Origin: Turnera subulata
Taxonomy: Eukaryota > Streptophyta > Magnoliopsida > Malpighiales > Passifloraceae
Direction of reading: 5' to 3'
Assembly (NCBI GenBank): GCA_028386065.3
Contig: JAKUCV010007477.1
Coordinates: 62,001-126,000 of the forward strand
Length of the DNA stretch: 64,000 bases
A model generated the notes under the pieces. It worked only from the letters and a program-made list of their open reading frames with translations. It was not told where the DNA came from and did no database searches. The position numbers were made by a program, and so were the translations under genes. This document shows, in pieces, positions 24,481-34,302 of this stretch (position 1 is its first letter; the number at the start of each line of letters is the position of its first letter).

Positions 24481-24615
24481 ATTCAATTCTTGTTGTTTAT
24501 TCAGTTGTTAAATTCTTGTTGTTCATACCTTGTGTTGTTAAATTTTTGTTGTTCATACCTTGTGTTGTTCAATTCTTGTTGTCCAAACCTTGTGTTGTTC
24601 AATTCTTGTCGTCAA
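24481..24615 (+). repeat. Tandem ~30-bp repeats in the leader
   Basis: About four direct repeats of a unit containing 'cttgttgttcataccttgtg' lie between the primer site and the palindrome array. Units vary at a few bases, for example 'ttcatacc' against 'tccaaacc'. Confidence 0.75.
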
Positions 24616-24632
24616 AAAAAAAAAAATGCTAC

Positions 24633-25105
24633 AACATCGATGTTTGGCATCAAAACATCGATGTTGACACAGTAAAATTTAAATTTTTGAAGCCAACGGT
24701 CACCAAACATCGATGTTTTAAACCCCAACATCGATGTTCTTGAGCTTCGACAAAAAATAAATTCTCTTCCCAGTAATTTGCAACATCGATGTTTTAAACC
24801 CCAACATCGATGTTTTTGAGCTTCTGCCAACAAAATTTGTGAAACCAATTTCAAAACATCGTTGTTTTCAATCCAACATCGATGTTAAAAAGCTTCTGCC
24901 AAAATTCTTTTGGAAACCCATTGTAAAACATCGATGTTTTCAACCCAACATCGATGTTTGTGAGCTTCGGCAAAATTTCTTTTTTGAAATCAATTGTCAA
25001 AACATCGATGTTTTGAAGCAATCATCGATGTTATAGATGTTCTGTCAAAAAATTTTTGAAAGCGAATTGTAAGAACATCGATGTTTAAAACCCAACATCG
25101 ATGTT
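24633..25105. repeat. Array of 14 AACATCGATGTT palindromes in seven paired units
   Basis: The 12-bp perfect palindrome AACATCGATGTT starts at 24633, 24654, 24706, 24727, 24782, 24803, 24854, 24875, 24927, 24947, 25001, 25021, 25074 and 25094. Twelve copies are exact. The copy at 24854 has one change (CGTTG) and the one at 25021 starts ATC. They come in pairs 20-21 bp apart, and the pairs repeat every 72-76 bp. Between the two members of a pair the sequence is mostly A-rich or C-rich, such as 'ttaaacccc'; between pairs it includes 'gagcttc' and 'caaaattt'. The array lies in the untranslated leader upstream of the gag frame. Confidence 0.93.
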
Positions 25106-25636
25106 TTTGAGGCTTCAACTATTGTTTACATAGTACTTGTACATTACAATTAGCTTTCTTTGGTCTTAGGATCTCTAGTTGGGGATAACTTCTTTCTTTC
25201 TGCTTATTTGATTGTCTTTCTTTCAGCTTTTCCAAGTTGAGTGATAATTGTTTCATATCATTCAATTGCTACAGTATTCCATCACATGCATTACCTTGTC
25301 CTTGTGTGTGATCTTTCTTCTTGTTTGTTGAAGTTGTGATTTGTTCTAGAAATTGTTTTCCTTTCATTCCTTCTTTAGGCTTTCATTGTTTCTGTTAATT
25401 AATTGTTGCAAGTTGATTGCTTGATGTTGTGATATCCAATCCTAATTTGTAAAGTTGAAGTAGAATCAAGAGAGGAAAGAGGTTGAGAGTTACATCCTTT
25501 GCCAAGAGTGAACAAACACGAGTGTAAACACGTGAGGAATTGTTTTACTAACAAGTATTCGCAGGTTGATATCATGGAATATTTTAGATGTGGTAGAGGA
25601 GGTTACAGAATGGAAGCCAAGAAATCAACTCCTGTG

Positions 25637-26277
25637 NNNNNNNNNNNNNNNNNNNNNNNNNNNNNNNNNNNNNNNNNNNNNNNNNNNNNNNNNNNNNNNN
25701 NNNNNNNNNNNNNNNNNNNNNNNNNNNNNNNNNNNNNNNNNNNNNNNNNNNNNNNNNNNNNNNNNNNNNNNNNNNNNNNNNNNNNNNNNNNNNNNNNNNN
25801 NNNNNNNNNNNNNNNNNNNNNNNNNNNNNNNNNNNNNNNNNNNNNNNNNNNNNNNNNNNNNNNNNNNNNNNNNNNNNNNNNNNNNNNNNNNNNNNNNNNN
25901 NNNNNNNNNNNNNNNNNNNNNNNNNNNNNNNNNNNNNNNNNNNNNNNNNNNNNNNNNNNNNNNNNNNNNNNNNNNNNNNNNNNNNNNNNNNNNNNNNNNN
26001 NNNNNNNNNNNNNNNNNNNNNNNNNNNNNNNNNNNNNNNNNNNNNNNNNNNNNNNNNNNNNNNNNNNNNNNNNNNNNNNNNNNNNNNNNNNNNNNNNNNN
26101 NNNNNNNNNNNNNNNNNNNNNNNNNNNNNNNNNNNNNNNNNNNNNNNNNNNNNNNNNNNNNNNNNNNNNNNNNNNNNNNNNNNNNNNNNNNNNNNNNNNN
26201 NNNNNNNNNNNNNNNNNNNNNNNNNNNNNNNNNNNNNNNNNNNNNNNNNNNNNNNNNNNNNNNNNNNNNNNNNNNNN
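25637..26277. other. Assembly gap (641 unknown bases)
   Basis: A run of N. The left edge matches 27631 and the right edge matches 29461 in the second internal copy. If the first copy is collinear with the second but lacks the MITE, the true missing length would be about 1,371 bp. Confidence 0.95.
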
Positions 26278-27567
26278 GAATTGACACTGTTTAAGGGAGT
26301 TGAGCATCAACTCTATCACAAGCTTGGAACGCATAGTCTATTGCCAAGGAGGAATGGGAAGTGGCAAATGAGTGTGGATTGCCGAGATGAACAATCACAA
26401 GTAAAGTATCGATTTCTTTTGTCCAATGAATGCATGACTATGTTGGTTCAATTTCATAGTGTTTATATGCATGTGTATTTAATTAACTTGCTTGATGAAT
26501 ACATATGTGCATTAATTAGGTCTGGTAATGCAGAATTTTTGATTGCATGTCATGAGTTGTTTCTTATAGTTCAGTTTCGTATTATATGTTTTAAAACTTG
26601 CAAACTAATTCGTGTTAAGTGTCTTATTGCATGGTTGATTTTTGGCAATACTATGCGTGTGGTTCTTGCAATATCTATTGATTTCACCATATGTGATGCA
26701 CATGTTCCAATCGCATTCTTTGATGCATGTGTTCGATTTGCATTACATGAAGTTGGACGATTACATATTGATTTCATGAATCTAAGGGATATTACACATG
26801 TTATTTACAAGATCCATAGACTTATGAATTTTATGGCAGGTCATTCATTTGATGATGTTTTACATGTGATCTGTTTGCAAAATGTGAAGTTGGTTATTAG
26901 ATATGTTACCCTCACATTGCATGGATTATTCGCAATTAGTTACTGCATATTGTTGCATGAGACTTCGAGTTGTTACTTGTTTTTGGATGTAGTACGTGTT
27001 GATGCATGTGTTTATTTCAGATTGAGTGTTGTATATGCTATGTTCGTCTTACGTTTAGATGTTTTGCATGCTGAGCCTGTCGAGATCTTAAAGGATGCCA
27101 TATATGATGAAGTTTCATTCTATTTCACATTGTTGTTGCATGGTAATCCTAGGATATTCATGTTTGATAGAGGCCCTAAGTTCTTGGATTATTGTTTGCA
27201 TGTGGCACAAAGAAAATTGGTGAGTAAATTGCTAATTCTTGCTTGTTTTCAAGCTAGTAGTGGTTTACCACTTGTTTTCTGGTTAATTGTCTTACTCTTA
27301 TTTTCTAAGTGGAATGCACGAGTTGATTCCGGGAGCAGCAAAATGCCATTCGATCCAGGAGTATGGAATTGGTTACTCTGTGACTTTGAAAGGGTCAATG
27401 ACAGTGCCTACACGGTGGATTCGATAGGTAAGTATGGAGTTAGTATGGCCATCATAGTCCCTAACGTAACTCCTTTTGATTTTCTAGGTTTTGATTCGAG
27501 GACGAATCTTTTTGAGGAAGGAGGGAATGATACGAGCAAACCAACACCAAGTGGAACTCAAGAAGGT
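26278..27567 (+). repeat. Partial internal duplicate of the nested element (copy A)
   Basis: Nearly identical to 29461-30756, with scattered substitutions and one 6-bp indel near 26571. It contains the 3' half of the long frame, the polypurine tract and the first 40 bp of an LTR (27528-27567), then jumps directly to the gag start codon region at 27568. It may be a real tandem duplication or an assembly artefact next to the gap. Confidence 0.85.
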
Positions 27568-27766
27568 CATGGAATATTTTAGATGTGGTAGAGGAGGTTA
27601 CAGAATGGAAGCCAAGAAATCAACTCCTGTGCACTATAGCTATGATGAAGATGAGTTTGATGGAGTATGGGGACATGACAGATTTGGAGAAAGAGGAGGA
27701 CGTGATAAAAGAACATATAGAAATCCAAGCTTTGATAGGACGGAAGGTGGAGCAAATCATGTTGAT

Positions 27767-28214
27767 GGGTTAAGCACCTTTTATATACATCGAGTTTTCC
27801 TTTTGTCCCGATCGTATACCCCGGAGTTTCTGTGTCCCTTTTATGTACCTCGAGTTTCAATTTATGTCCCTTTTGTGTACCTCGGGCAGCCCGGACGATG
27901 ACATGGCCATCTACCGGGGCCCACTTGACACGTGTCGCAATTCTATTGGCACCAAATGAATATTATTGTGGGTCCCACCTTATTTCTCAAATATTCTAGT
28001 TTATAGGTCCCACACAAATTTCCACATGGCACCCATGGCATTATGCCACGTGTCAAGTGGACCCGGGCAGATGGCCATGTCAGCGTCCGGGCTGCCCGAG
28101 GTACACAAAAGGGACATAAATTGAAACTCGAGGTACATAAAAGGGACACAGAAACTCCGGGGTATACGATCGGGACAAAAGGAAAACTCGAGGTATATAA
28201 AAGGTGTTTAACCC
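27767..28214 (+). mobile_element. MULE-like foldback MITE, copy 2 (448 bp)
   Basis: Begins GGGTTAAGCACC and ends GGTGTTTAACCC, with inverted arms of about 185 bp. Flanked by the 10-bp repeat TCATGTTGAT (27757-27766 and 28215-28224). It interrupts the gag frame of the nested element. The arms carry ACACGTGTC and CACGTGTC motifs. It is more similar to copy 1 (13238-13653) than to the large element at 41861. Confidence 0.9.
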
Positions 28215-30702
28215 TCATGTTGATAGGGATGTTGGATGCATCCAATTGAAAATTCTACCTTTCTATGGCAAGCTTGATCCTGAAGCATACTTGGAATGGG
28301 AGAAGAGAGTGGAGAAGTTCTTCGACTATCATAACTACTCCGAAGAAAGTAAGCTAAAACTAGTTGTTGCAGAATTTAGTGGTTATGCACGTGTTTGGTG
28401 GCATCAATTTGTTTTAGAGAGAAAAAGGTATGGAGAAGAGCCTATTAGTACATGGGCTGAATTGAAGAGGATTATGAAGAAGAGATATGCGCCTAGTCAT
28501 TATCTAAAGGAGCAGCAGCAAAAGTTTCTGACTAGGAGACAAGAGCCGATTTCAGTTCATTATGATGACTATATGGGTGACTTTTACGATAAAGAAGAAG
28601 AAGTATGGCATCGTGACCAATCTAGGAAAAGGGGAGGATGCAATGCACAAGACAGAAACTACCATAAGGAATATGCAAGAGAGGAGTATCAAACTGCTAG
28701 AGTTGAACACCCTAAAGAATACATTGAAGAGAAACGCCATAAAGAATGGCTTGAAGACAACAAAAGTTCCAGCAAGAGTCTAAAAGGCATGAGAGAAGCT
28801 GGTGCAAAACTTTTAAGGGCATTAGAAGCTTTGGCAAGGCGAGAAGAAGAGAGGAAGGCTGAGTGCCTTGCAAAAGGTGAGCTAGAGAGGAAGGATGAGT
28901 GCCTTGTAAAAGGTGAGGAAGAGAGAAAGGCTGAGAGCCTTGCAAAAGGAGAGGATGAGAGAAAGGATGAAAATCTTGCAAAAGGAGAGAAGAGCTCAAA
29001 AGAAAAATTTGAGGAGAAAGAAAAGAAAGAGAATACCGAGAGTGAGAAAGAAGTCTCAAAAGAAATTGTGTTAAAAGACTCAAATAAGAGAGAAGTGAGG
29101 GTTGAATATGGGAGGAAAAAGAGTTTGTTTGTACCTTTGTACAAGGAAGCTTGGTTTAAAGCTAACCTTAACCCTTATCTTTCTAGATGTGATATGTTTC
29201 TTTTGCAGGTCTCTAGGAATGCTTGTCCTAAAGGATTGTCGGACCAAGGGGAAGATGGAATTATACATGGGGCACCGATTACAATCACAAAGGAGCATCA
29301 GGTTTTAAGTTCCTATTCTATGACTTTAATGTTTAAATTGGATAACATGGTGAGTGATTTATATTGTTGTTCTACTGACTATCATCCATATAAGTTACTT
29401 GTTATGCCTATTTTTGTGGAACGAACTAATGCTTGTTGTAAGTTGATAGATCCAGGAGGAGAATTGACACTGTTTAAGGGAGTTGAGCATCAACTCTATC
29501 ACAATCTTGGAACGCATAGTCTATTGCCAAGGAGGAATGGGAAGTGGCAAATGAGTGTGGATTGCCGAGATGAACAATCACAAGTAAAGTATCGATTTCT
29601 TTTGTCCAATGAATGCATGACTATGTTGGTTCAATTTCATAGTGTTTATATGCATGTGTGTTTAATTAACTTGCTTGATGAATACATATGTGCATTAATT
29701 AGGTCTGGTAATGCAGAATTTTTGATTGCATGTCATGAGTTGTTTCTTATAGTTTGCATTCAGTTTCGTATTATATGTTTTAAAACTTGCAAACTAATTC
29801 GTGTTAAGTGTCTTATTGCATGCTTGATTTTTGGCAATAATATGCGTGTGGTTCTTGCAATATCTATTGATTTCACCATATGTGATGCACATGTTCCAAT
29901 CGCATTCTTTGATGCATATGTTCCATTTGCATTACATGAAGTTGGACGATTACATATTGATTTCATGAATCTAAGGGATATTACACATGTTATTTACAAG
30001 ATCCATAGACTTATGAATTTTATGGCAGGTCATTCATTTGATGATGTTTTACATGTGATCTGTTTGCAAAACGTGAAGTTGGTTATTAGATATGTTATCC
30101 TCACATTGCATGGATTATTCGCAATTAGTTACTGCATATTGTTGCATGAGACTTCGAGTTGTTACTTGTTTTTGGATGTAGTACGTGTTGATGCATGTGT
30201 TTATTTCAGATTGAGTGTTGCATATGCTATGTTCGTCTTACGTTTAGATGTTTTGCATGCTGAGCCTGTCGAGATCTTAAAGGATGCCATATATGATGAA
30301 GTTTCGTTCTATTTCACATTGTTGTTGCATGGTAATCCTAGGATATTCATGTTTGATAGAGGCCCTAAGTTCTTGGATTATTGTTTGCATGTGGCACAGA
30401 GAAAATTGGTGAGTAAATTGCTAATTCTTGCTTGTTTTCAAGCTAGTAGTGGTTTACCACTTGTTTTCTGGTTAATTGTCTTACTCTTATTTTCTAAGTG
30501 GAATGCACGAGTTGATTCCGGGAGCAGCAAAATGCCATTCGATCCAGGAGTATGGGATTGGTTACTCTGTGACTTTGAAAGGGTCAATGACAGTGCCTAC
30601 ACGGTGGATTCGATAGGTAAGTATGGAGTTAGTATGGCCATCATAGTCCCTAACGTAACTCCTTTTGATTTTCTAGGTTTTGATTCGAGGACGAATCTTT
30701 TT

Positions 30703-30716
30703 GAGGAAGGAGGGAA
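30703..30716 (+). other. Polypurine tract of the nested element, inside coding sequence
   Basis: GAGGAAGGAGGGAA lies directly before the 3' LTR at 30717 and is also read as Glu-Glu-Gly-Gly-Asn of the long frame. A second copy precedes the 40-bp LTR fragment at 27528. Confidence 0.8.
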
Positions 30717-31558
30717 TGATACGAGCAAACCAACACCAAGTGGAACTCAAGAAGGTGATGACGCCATTAGCTTTCTTCAAGGACCAGTCACGAGGGCTCG
30801 ATTAAAGATGATAAAGAATCGCATGCTACATTATGCTCAAGCTTGGGTCAATCGGGAATTACAAGAAGATAAGTTGGACAAGTTTGGAGATGAATTTAAA
30901 GAGATTCCTAAGTTTGTGAGCATTTTGAAGGATTCAAGTCAAAAGTAGCCGTTTTTCACCGTTCAACCGGAAAGTTACTGTTCACGCCGGAAATTACTAT
31001 TCACTGCCGGCGTTTACTATTCATTTTCAGGTTGGAAAATTCACTTTGGAGCTAAAGATTCCCACTAGTGTGGTTGGTGTGGTTGGTGTTAGTGTGGTTG
31101 GTGTGGTTGGTGTTAGTGTGGTTGGTGTGCATTAAAGAAAACAAAAGATGATTAGTGCTTGTTTAGTGCTTGTATTTAAAATTCAATCCTTTGCTTTTTG
31201 GCTTCTATAAAAGCCAACAATGTACCAAGTTTGAAATCAGATTGTATGAATGAAATTTGAGTGATTTTAAGGAAGCTAAATGCTTACCTTTGGAGTGTTT
31301 CTTGATTGAGTGATTCAATCAAAACAAGAGAGGGATTCTCTTGACTTTACTCTTTAGGATTGATTTCTCTTATCAAGTGTTATTACTTGTGGTGATTAAT
31401 CAACTCCTTGTATTCCTCATTATTTGTTGCCTAATCCTTTGAGTTTAGGAGGTGAAGAATAGGAATACTAAACCCTAGTTTGATTGGAGATTGGAGGTCT
31501 TGGGATCAATTAGTTGCAGAGGTGAACCTAGTGGAATTCTAGGGTTGTTGCTGCATCA
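30717..31558 (+). repeat. Nested element 3' LTR (842 bp)
   Basis: Begins TGATACGAGC in phase with the long frame, which ends with TAG at 30946. It contains two 'ttcacgccgg'-type repeats, a short GTGTGGTTGGTGTTA repeat expansion (31069-31128) not seen in the 5' LTR, and a TATA box at about 31206. Confidence 0.88.
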
Positions 31559-32853
31559 TATAGTATAGTATTTTGACACTTGAAAATAAATGGTGAATTA
31601 TGATGATAATGGAGAATTAACCCGGGGGAGTAACCGAGACGAGTCAGTATTTATTTTTCGATACACAGTATTAGCATGGCATTTGCATATCACCTTATGT
31701 GTGCTTATTATTTGATTGATATAGGAGTTGGTAACGAGTAGTATGCTGAGGAACCGGACTTGGAATCTGTTGGACAATTCTATAATTGAGTAATCGGCTA
31801 AGGTGAGAATGAATAACCTTTGTTATGTTGCCTGTAATACTTTGTGTGCTTTGTTGTTTGATTGAACTGCTGAGATGTTGATTGCTGGCTGTTTGACTAT
31901 TGTGGTTATCATTGTTGTTATTGAACTATTGTGTTGAGATTGATGTTGAACAATTGATTGTGGATAATTGAGAGAAGAAAAATGGAAAATGGAAATTGGA
32001 ATTGAATTTGAGATGATGATATAATTGTCACGTGGAAAGTAGTGGTACGACCCGATGGCTTGAAAATTAATTTTGGTATGCTATGGTCGGTTACTTGGTT
32101 TGGTTACTTAGTATGGTATTTTTTGGGATGTTGATCCCGGTATGGTAATTTTGGGTTGTTGTACCCGGTATGATAATTTTGGGTTGTTGAACCCGGTATG
32201 GTTATTTTGGGACATGGTCCCGGTATGGTAAGATTTGATATGGTTCTCTTTGACTTGGCATCCGGAATTAATTGATAACCTGGTACGACCCTAGCTTCTC
32301 CAGTGACGGGGCTCGGAAGATAAAATTGAAAATAGTAATTAATATTCTTTTGGTCTTGGCTCAGCATTGTTTGAGATGTGCTATTGCTTGCCTGTGATTT
32401 CTTTTAAGTATTATGGTTGCCTGCATATCACTGTTTATCCTTTGTTGGTGAGCACTTCGGACTCACCCCTCGCCTGCGGGGTTTCATCCCGTAGGTTAAG
32501 TTGTTTCGTAGTTCAGGTACGACGTTCGATGGCTGCTGCTTTCTTCTCCACCTGACTCCGGATCCATACCACCGCTGCATGTGCATATAAGTCTTCCGCT
32601 GCTGTGTTATATTTGTTGCTGTGTTGCTGCTTTTCTATATGGCTTATGATGATGTTTATACTGGATATGCTGCTGCTGTTGAGCTAGTGTGTGGTTTGAA
32701 TAATGGTCCCCATGTAAGGGTGACGGATGATGTTTCTGTTGTACTTGGATTTATCGTGTAGTATTTTGACTACGATGTACTGTCTGTTCAATCAATAAGA
32801 ATAGTTTCGGCACGTGTTTACTGTGTACGGTAAATACGGGTCGGGGCGCTTCA
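31559..32853 (+). repeat. Gypsy 3' LTR, right part
   Basis: Resumes the interrupted LTR with a second copy of TATAG and matches 16360-17550 of the 5' LTR, with extra segments at about 31999-32056 and 32150-32190. Ends GGGGCGCTTCA. Confidence 0.9.
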
Positions 32854-33484
32854 CAAAGAACCTAGATGAATAGAGCTCATCAACGAAAACCAAACTAGGA
32901 ATTCTTGCGAGCTCACTCGGTAATTCCTCTTGCTGCTCATTCACCACACTATATGCTAACCTATTTCTCTTTCCAAGTGAGGCACGCTCAACAAAGAAGA
33001 CAGTAGTCGGGGAAGGTATTTTTTTATCTCGCCGTGTTTTCTGAATCTTCCTGCTTTCACCACATAACTCTTCTCACTTCTCATAGTCTGAGCTTAAAAA
33101 GCAAGATGTCACTTTTTCAAAAGTGGACCCTTTTTTTTGTCTCCGGAAAGATCCAAGAGAAATTCCGGTGATTAGAAATTCAAATTATTCTTCACAAAAC
33201 TCCAAAGCTTTTTCAATCTTCAAGGATCTGCATTTTTGAAAAAGTTTGCTGACACATTAATAATTGTTCTGATTTTTCTGCCATCAATTATTAGTGGCGC
33301 AAAGTAATTTAAATTGGTACACAATAGCCTGTAGCTATCATATAACAGCCTGAAGTTGGCAAAATTTTTTCATAAATTCTTCTTCATAAATTTTTCCAAG
33401 CCAATGAATTTCCATGTGTTGGCTTGCTGCAGAGGAAAATTAATTATTCGACCTTCCTATGATGAGGTTGGCCTAGAATCACCA
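32854..33484 (-). mobile_element. Degenerate Copia-family remnant, right part (copy 1)
   Basis: Follows the Gypsy element after its duplicated CAAAG and matches 39405-40163 of copy 2, including the 'gaggaattcttgcgag' and 'caacaaagaagacag' stretches and the final 'gatgaggttggcctagaatc'. The antisense reading frame seen in copy 2 is broken here. The homology stops at 33484, where the duplicated TIR gene segment begins, so the right half of this copy is missing. Confidence 0.75.
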
Positions 33485-33485
33485 A

Positions 33486-33548
33486 CGTTGAAGTGGAGGC
33501 TTGTTGTTCTGCTGGGTTGTTCTTTTGCTTCTTCGGGTTGCACTCCAT
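33486..33548 (-). pseudogene. Truncated start of a TIR-NBS gene (about 21 codons)
   Basis: From ATG at 33548 the minus strand reads MECNPKKQKNNPAEQQAST, nearly identical to the start of the TIR gene at 53012 (MERNPKKQKNNPVEQQAST). The frame is then cut by the junction with the Copia remnant at 33485, before any TIR motif. It is a dead fragment of a duplicated receptor gene. Confidence 0.85.
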
Positions 33549-34302
33549 GATGTAGCTAGATTGGACAACTTACTGATATATATTCTTGTATCTACAGAAA
33601 AGAACCCGATGGATATTTTGTATTAGCTAGTGATTGATGTATTAGCTAGATATCTAACTACTGAAACAGGCTGTATGTATCTTTTGTCCAGGGAAAGGAT
33701 AGGTAGGCTATGTATAATAATTAAGACACAACTGGGCAGATAAACAGTTATAGTCACTCGGCAACTACTTCTCAAGATTTCTAACAAAAACAAAAGCTAT
33801 TATTTGGTATTTCATTTGGAGAGGAAGAGGAAATATATAAACAGCTTACCTATGGCCTAGACAAAAACTATAAATGATGATCAATCTGCACATAATCTTT
33901 TTGCTTTAATTGAACCAACAAGCACCAAGAGGTTCAGCCATATATACAAGAGCCACTAAAGAGAAGGATGTGAAATTTCAGTTACAATTGCACAGAAGAT
34001 CAAAGATGTTAACAAACTATTGCAGAGCTGGAGGGTACGTTCTCTCCTTAATCTCTCCAATAAATTGGCCTTAAAACATGTCTCAGTAAATATCGCCAGA
34101 ACAGAAAAGTAATCATGTGCTCTAAAATTGAATGATTCTGTAGAGATTAACAAGAGACCAATGAATGATTCTGCCCAATTTGAAGAACAGGATAACTAAC
34201 TAGAGAAAAGATATATTCATATGCATAATACGTACCTGTGCTGTGTTCTCCGCAAGATATTCCTCCAAAGATCATAGAAGGGAGTGATAATGAAAGAGCA
34301 GT
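33486..34302 (-). repeat. Segmental duplicate of the TIR gene 5' region
   Basis: Matches 52943-53790 over its length with small indels. It includes the putative leader exon that reads 'LVYMAEP' and a downstream stretch ending 'gtgataatgaaagagcag'. Homology resumes at 35192-36172 against 53936-54597, the intervening parts being later insertions. Confidence 0.85.

Larger units (their letters stand above)
27569..30948 (+). pseudogene. Gag-containing long frame of the nested element, split by a MITE
   Basis: Starts at ATG 27569 (MEYFRCGRGG). The frame is broken at 27767 by the MITE; leaving out the MITE and one target duplicate (458 bp), the downstream frame (28225-30948) is in phase, giving about 973 residues. 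The first part contains a Gypsy gag domain ('LEWEKRVEKFFDYHNY', 'ARVWWHQFV', 'LKRIMKKRYAPSHY'). At about 28846-29010 there are four 14-residue charged repeats (RKAECLAKGELE type), likely a coiled coil. Then come a scrap of RT ('GKWQMSVDCRD'), about 350 residues rich in Ile, Cys, Val and His that I do not recognise, and an integrase tail ('DSRTNLFEEGGND', 'GPVTRARLK'). The last ~75 codons lie inside the 3' LTR. Confidence 0.75.
23683..31558 (+). mobile_element. Nested Ty3/Gypsy-type element, apparently non-autonomous, TSD TATAG
   Basis: LTRs start TGATACGAGC and end CTGCATCA. The duplication TATAG flanks it (23678-23682 and 31559-31563), and the Gypsy LTR resumes directly afterwards. Landmarks are a primer site at 24439, a repeat-rich leader, a 641-base assembly gap (25637-26277), a partial internal duplication (26278-27567 resembling 29461-30756), one long frame with a retroviral-type gag domain, and a polypurine tract at 30703-30716. 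Only short remnants of pol can be seen: an RT scrap near 29530 and the integrase C-terminal tail near 30580-30850. It probably needed proteins from a related full element. Confidence 0.85.
15017..32853 (+). mobile_element. Chromodomain Ty3/Gypsy retrotransposon (Del/Tekay-like), TSD CAAAG
   Basis: LTRs begin TGTAACAGCC and end in TTCA. The 5-bp duplication CAAAG flanks the element at 15012-15016 and 32854-32858. The interior (17551-22337) encodes Gag, protease, RT, RNase H, integrase and a C-terminal chromodomain-like segment, the order and content of chromoviruses of the Del/Tekay type. The coding region is heavily mutated. The LTRs differ at roughly a dozen of the first 160 positions, so the insertion is clearly older than the Copia at 7318. 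Its 3' LTR is interrupted by another Gypsy element at 23683-31558. Confidence 0.92.

Noticed and set aside
24633..25105. CRISPR-like array
   Set aside because: The repeats are 12-bp palindromes in doublets within a plant retrotransposon; there are no long uniform repeats, no unique spacers and no cas genes.
25499..26334. Long open frames on both strands across the unknown-base run
   Set aside because: They consist mostly of N translated as X; the openness is an artefact of the gap.
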